From NCBI GenBank assembly GCA_028875335.1, contig JAPPEF010000280.1, forward strand, positions 1-8,001: a stretch of 8,001 nt of DNA, written 5' to 3'. Of the stretch, positions 5,248 through 8,001 are shown in pieces (within the stretch, counting starts at the first letter, position 1; each line of letters begins with the position of its first letter). Position numbers and translations under genes: made by a program. Source of the DNA: Gemmatimonadota bacterium. Its GTDB lineage: Bacteria; Latescibacterota; UBA2968; UBA8231. Below the pieces are notes generated by a model. That model ran no database searches and was not told the origin of the DNA. It saw only the letters and a list, made by a program, of their open reading frames with translations.

Positions 5248-6795
5248 TCACGCCCGCTCCACCTCAAAAGCCGCCACATTGCGCGTCTCCCGACTGAACT
5301 CCACCCCAATTAGGTATATCGCCGCGCCGCGACCGCGATACTTAGCCGCATAGTCCCGCGCCTGCAACTGCCCCAACGCCGCCCCCGTCGCCACCTGCTC
5401 CACCACCTTGAACTCAAACAGGTACAGGTTCTTATTGAACTCCACCGCCATGTCCAAGCCACCCGCTTGGCTGCTGTCCTCCACCGTGATTGCCAGCCCC
5501 AGCGACGCAAAGTACGAGTAAAACACGCTGGCGTAATAGCCCTCGTAGTTTGCAATCTCGTTGTTGGTGTGCCACTGATATGGAATGCTGGCAAAGAACG
5601 ACGCGAACAGCGTTTTCAAGCTATCGAAGTCGTTGACCAGCAGCAGGTCGTATAGCCGGGCACTGTACTCGGCCTGACGTGAGGGATTACCCGTCAGGTG
5701 GTTCAGCAGGCTCTCGTTCAGGCTTTGCTGCACCTCCCGATTGGGATAGCCCAGCCGGTAGTACATTCGCCCTCCGCGCAACTCAGTGCGGCGAATGGTC
5801 AGGTAGCCGGTCTGAAACAGCAGGGCCTCGGTCGCAATGTGATCCACGTCAAACGCCGATAGCAACTCCTCGCTGCCGAGCATGTCGTCCAAGGAAAGGG
5901 CACTGATCCCTCGCGCCAGCAATGTTTCGAGCAGAAACGTCGGAGTACCTGTCTCAAACCAGTAGGCAGCAAAGGCGCGGCGACGAAACAGCAGCAGGAC
6001 ATCAAACGGATTGTACACCGCCTCTTCGCCCAGCCAGTTGTAGCCGTTGTACCACGTGCGTATTTCATCCCGGTCCAAACCGGGCAGTTCCGGGGCAAAC
6101 ACCGCATCTAAGTCCGTCTCGGTATAGCCGCAAATGGCCGAGTAGTGCGGGTCCAAGGTGATGTCGATAAGATTGTTGAGGCCGGAGAACAAGCTGACCT
6201 TGGAGAACTTGCTTACGCCGGTGAGGAAGCTGAAGGCGATGTGCGCGTCGTCAAACTTGATCGTCGAATACAGCCCGCGTAGGTAGTCGCGGTTGCCCCG
6301 CGCCACCTCCGGTACCTCCAGCGCGTCGAGAATCGGCTTGTCGTACTCGTCAATCAGCACCGCCACCCGCTGGCCGCTGCGCTCGTGCAACGCTTCCAGT
6401 AGATGGCTGAAGCGCGCCGGTGCCCCAGCGTAGTCCGAACCAACGCCCGCCCGCCTTTCGATAGCGTCCAGTTGCGCCATCACGTCCTCGTGTAGTTGGC
6501 CCGGCTCCTTAAAGTTCCCCCGGCTAAAGTCGAGCCGCAGCACCGGATGGCGCACCGACCAGTCCCATCGCTCGTGAATGGCCAACCCCTCGAACAACGG
6601 CTCGTTGCCCTCGAACAACTCCTTCAGCGTGTCGAGAAACAGGCTCTTGCCAAAGCGACGAGGCCGCGACAGAAAGTAGTGCTTGCCCTCATCAACCAAT
6701 CGCCCCATGTAGGCAGTCTTATCGACGTAGTAGCAGTGGTCCTCGCGGATCTCGCGGAAGGTCTGAATGCCGATGGGCAGTTTGCGCCTAGTCAT
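5248..6795 (-). CDS. AAA-ATPase-like protein with C-terminal PD-(D/E)XK nuclease domain (AAA_9 plus DUF1703 type)
   Basis: The 515 residues match the usual length of this two-domain family. The N-terminal part carries the family opening LPIGIQTFREIREDHCYYVDKT-like segment (6-27), a P-loop in SRPRRFGKSLFL (43-54), and Walker B VLIDEYDKPILD (146-157). The sensor-like FSFLTGVSKFSKVSLFSGLNNL follows (188-209). The C-terminal domain has EGYYASVFYSYFASLGL (418-434), then D448 in GGLDMAV, and E461 and K463 in LFEFKVV, forming the D...ExK nuclease core. The family often occurs in many copies per genome and its cellular role is unknown; defence, mobile-element or DNA-maintenance roles have been considered. 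The ATG at 6795 has AGGGA just upstream, right behind the BrnT relic. All motifs look intact, so the protein is probably functional. Confidence 0.92.
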   Translation of the reverse strand: MTRRKLPIGIQTFREIREDHCYYVDKTAYMGRLVDEGKHYFLSRPRRFGKSLFLDTLKELFEGNEPLFEGLAIHERWDWSVRHPVLRLDFSRGNFKEPGQLHEDVMAQLDAIERRAGVGSDYAGAPARFSHLLEALHERSGQRVAVLIDEYDKPILDALEVPEVARGNRDYLRGLYSTIKFDDAHIAFSFLTGVSKFSKVSLFSGLNNLIDITLDPHYSAICGYTETDLDAVFAPELPGLDRDEIRTWYNGYNWLGEEAVYNPFDVLLLFRRRAFAAYWFETGTPTFLLETLLARGISALSLDDMLGSEELLSAFDVDHIATEALLFQTGYLTIRRTELRGGRMYYRLGYPNREVQQSLNESLLNHLTGNPSRQAEYSARLYDLLLVNDFDSLKTLFASFFASIPYQWHTNNEIANYEGYYASVFYSYFASLGLAITVEDSSQAGGLDMAVEFNKNLYLFEFKVVEQVATGAALGQLQARDYAAKYRGRGAAIYLIGVEFSRETRNVAAFEVERA

Positions 6796-6801
6796 CTGTC
6801 C

Positions 6802-6924
6802 CTATTCGTTCTTGTTGGCCTTGCGAGCTGAAATAATTCTGATCTCTGTATCGTCTTCTCGACAACCGTGAATGACGACCAGAATCCGCAAATGCGAACT
6901 GCGTCCGAGCAGAATAAACTTCAC
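6802..6924 (-). pseudogene. Truncated BrnT toxin gene (C-terminal fragment)
   Basis: The 40 residues read FILLGRSSHLRILVVIHG near the start and EIRIISARKANKNE at the end. This is the pattern of the last half of BrnT (RelE-fold ribonuclease toxin): a strand with an L-G-x-S turn, a strand of type R-x-L-V-V-x-H, then I-R-I-I-S-A-R-K-A. The first 45 or so residues of a normal BrnT of about 90 residues are missing. The fragment opens at a GTG that overlaps the TGA of the sugar kinase gene, and further upstream the same frame reaches a stop after only a few codons. The usual downstream antitoxin gene brnA is absent; the nuclease/ATPase gene begins seven bases later. It is therefore a broken relic and should not act as a toxin. 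Confidence 0.72.
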
Positions 6925-7772
6925 CCCTTCTCCAAACGCAACGTCGCCGCATCAATAAACCCACCCTCCACTTGACGTGCAGCCAATGCCGCAGCGTGCT
7001 GAGCGGCCGTAGCAACCCCCACCCCCCGATGCAAGCGATGCGCCAAATACGCAGCGAAAAACACATCCCCGGCCCCCGTGGGATCAACCACCGTCGCCAC
7101 TGGAGCCGACGCAAACTTCGTCCGCTGCCCCTCCCGACTGGCGACCCAGCCACCGTGCGAGCCTTCGGTGACGACCCACTCTGTCACCGGGCAATCGCGC
7201 ATTAACTGATCCAGCGTCAGGCCGCAATCGGCGAGCACGAGTTCTAATTCATCGTTGGAAGTTTTGACGTAGTCCGCGGATTGCAGAGCGGGATACAGAC
7301 CGCTAGCAACCCCTTGGTACACCTGCGTCCCCTCAATCCGCCGCACATAGCCTTGGATGTCCAAACTCACCACGCCGTCTATCGCCGTCAGCACATCCTC
7401 GGCCAGATCACGCGGATGCAGCGGCCCTAAATACACGTGCTCCACGCCGACGAGCACCGGTCCGAGTTGCGCTGCGGCAATCGGCGCGGCGCAAGCGAGC
7501 AACTCCTGCCGCCGCGCGTCGCCATCCACGTAGTTGACAAAACAGGTCGTCGCCGCGCTCTCTCCCACATAGACTTCAATACCTCGTTGCTGCAAAACCG
7601 CTAGCATCGCCCGGTCGGCCGCAGCGACATTAGTCAACACCCGCGTCTCCACGCCCAACTCGGCAAAAGTCAGCCCAGCATACGCGACCACTCCCCCGCG
7701 TTTGTACGCGACCACGCCGCCTTGCACTACGCGGTCAATCGTCGCCGAGCCAATGACTGCCACCGCGCCCAT
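6921..7772 (-). CDS. PfkB-family carbohydrate/nucleoside kinase
   Basis: These ribokinase-fold enzymes transfer the ATP gamma-phosphate to a sugar or nucleoside hydroxyl. The 283-residue product begins GAVAVIGSATIDRVV (2-16), has the substrate-side glycine motif in KRGGVVAYAGLTFAELG (24-40), the SLDIQGYVR strand (136-144), the TSNDELELVL segment (171-180), VVTEGSHGGWV (200-210), and the ATP-side signature DPTGAGDVFFAAYLAHRL (230-247) with catalytic D236. The start is ATG 7772: an upstream in-frame ATG at 7958 would run through the end of the preceding gene, and the first strand begins right at this ATG. The substrate cannot be read. The gene follows the transporter by seven bases and probably shares its transcript. 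The GGGTGA end touches the BrnT relic. Confidence 0.92.
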   Translation of the reverse strand: MGAVAVIGSATIDRVVQGGVVAYKRGGVVAYAGLTFAELGVETRVLTNVAAADRAMLAVLQQRGIEVYVGESAATTCFVNYVDGDARRQELLACAAPIAAAQLGPVLVGVEHVYLGPLHPRDLAEDVLTAIDGVVSLDIQGYVRRIEGTQVYQGVASGLYPALQSADYVKTSNDELELVLADCGLTLDQLMRDCPVTEWVVTEGSHGGWVASREGQRTKFASAPVATVVDPTGAGDVFFAAYLAHRLHRGVGVATAAQHAAALAARQVEGGFIDAATLRLEKG

Positions 7773-7779
7773 ATCTTTT

Positions 7780-8001
7780 CTAATTCCCCGTCCGCCGGGG
7801 GAGGAACAACGTCGCAACCAGCGAGAGGGCCGCGACCGCGGCGGCCAACGCGAAAGCGTCGCTGAGGGCACCTGCGAGAGCTTGGGTGAAGTGGTCCGCG
7901 ACAGCATCCACCAACCCAGTGCCCTCCGAAGCTCCCGAAACAATGCGTACACCCGCACCCGTCGCTGACTCGAGCCATCCCTCCGGAAGCTGGGCGCGGG
8001 A
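7780..8001 (-). CDS. C-terminus of a membrane protein, probably a DHA2-type MFS exporter, 5' partial
   Basis: Only the last 73 residues and the TAG stop are in the window. They read as an amphipathic stretch with VDAVADHFTQALAGALSDAF (31-50), one hydrophobic helix AAAVAALSLVATLF (53-66), and a short end with LPRRTGN. A polar loop, then AF-x-x-A-x-x-V-A-x-x-x-L, then LPRR is the typical last part (helix 14) of EmrB/QacA-type drug:proton antiporters. With most of the protein missing, another membrane protein family is possible. The stop lies seven bases before the kinase start, so the two genes form a tight minus-strand unit. Confidence 0.65.
   Translation of the reverse strand, partial: SRAQLPEGWLESATGAGVRIVSGASEGTGLVDAVADHFTQALAGALSDAFALAAAVAALSLVATLFLPRRTGN

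Noticed and set aside
6496..6831. A 111-codon plus-strand open frame opposite the nuclease/ATPase gene
   Set aside because: It is a mirror of a clearly conserved gene on the other strand and shows no motif of its own.
7786..7800. CCCCG/CGGGG hairpin as a terminator between transporter and kinase
   Set aside because: It lies within the last codons of the transporter, has a 5-bp stem and is not followed by a T-run on the minus strand.
7773..7958. An N-terminal extension of 62 residues on the sugar kinase
   Set aside because: It is the end of the transporter gene read in another phase; the family's first strand begins at ATG 7772.

Overview
The window is bacterial chromosomal DNA of moderately high GC content. 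It opens with the tail of a conserved ribosomal operon (rimM - trmD - rplS), which fixes the domain and shows an ordinary chromosomal backbone. The genus cannot be read from the sequence. A PhyH-type dioxygenase and a small two-helix membrane protein following rplS, together with a BrnT relic and an AAA/PD-(D/E)XK gene of the multi-copy kind, would suit an environmental, probably uncultivated lineage rich in PhyH enzymes, but this is only an impression.

Layout. (1) 2-2270, plus strand: end of rimM, trmD, rplS, a 77-residue membrane protein and a phytanoyl-CoA dioxygenase family enzyme. The genes are tightly packed, with ATGA overlaps at two junctions, and look like one operon. (2) 2332-4130, plus strand: a two-gene cassette of an ABC/SMC-like AAA ATPase and a TOPRIM-like DUF4276 protein. 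They overlap by GTGA, so they are probably translationally coupled. The pair resembles a two-piece version of the OLD-type ATPase plus TOPRIM architecture used in anti-phage systems. An imperfect repeat of about 28 bp lies on each side of the cassette, and the left copy contains the stop codon of the dioxygenase gene. (3) 4131-5247: a gene-poor, relic-like stretch with two hairpins, a small putative lipoprotein, two overlapping minus-strand reading frames that may be a broken gene, and a second pair of imperfect repeats. (4) 5248-6795, minus strand: a full-length AAA-ATPase-like protein with a C-terminal PD-(D/E)XK nuclease domain. (5) 6802-6924, minus strand: the C-terminal part of a BrnT toxin gene, cut off at its 5' side against the end of the next gene and with no brnA antitoxin. 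(6) 6921-8001, minus strand: a PfkB-family sugar kinase and the C-terminus of a membrane protein, probably a DHA2-type MFS exporter, only seven bases apart.

Interpretation. Two housekeeping or metabolic blocks (1 and 6) face each other across about 4.6 kb of accessory DNA that holds a defence-like cassette, a toxin-antitoxin remnant, a multi-copy-type nuclease/ATPase gene and degraded sequence. That middle part looks like a site of repeated gain and loss. The strongest candidate for a functional system is the ATPase/DUF4276 pair. A defence role for it is inferred from architecture and context, not shown.
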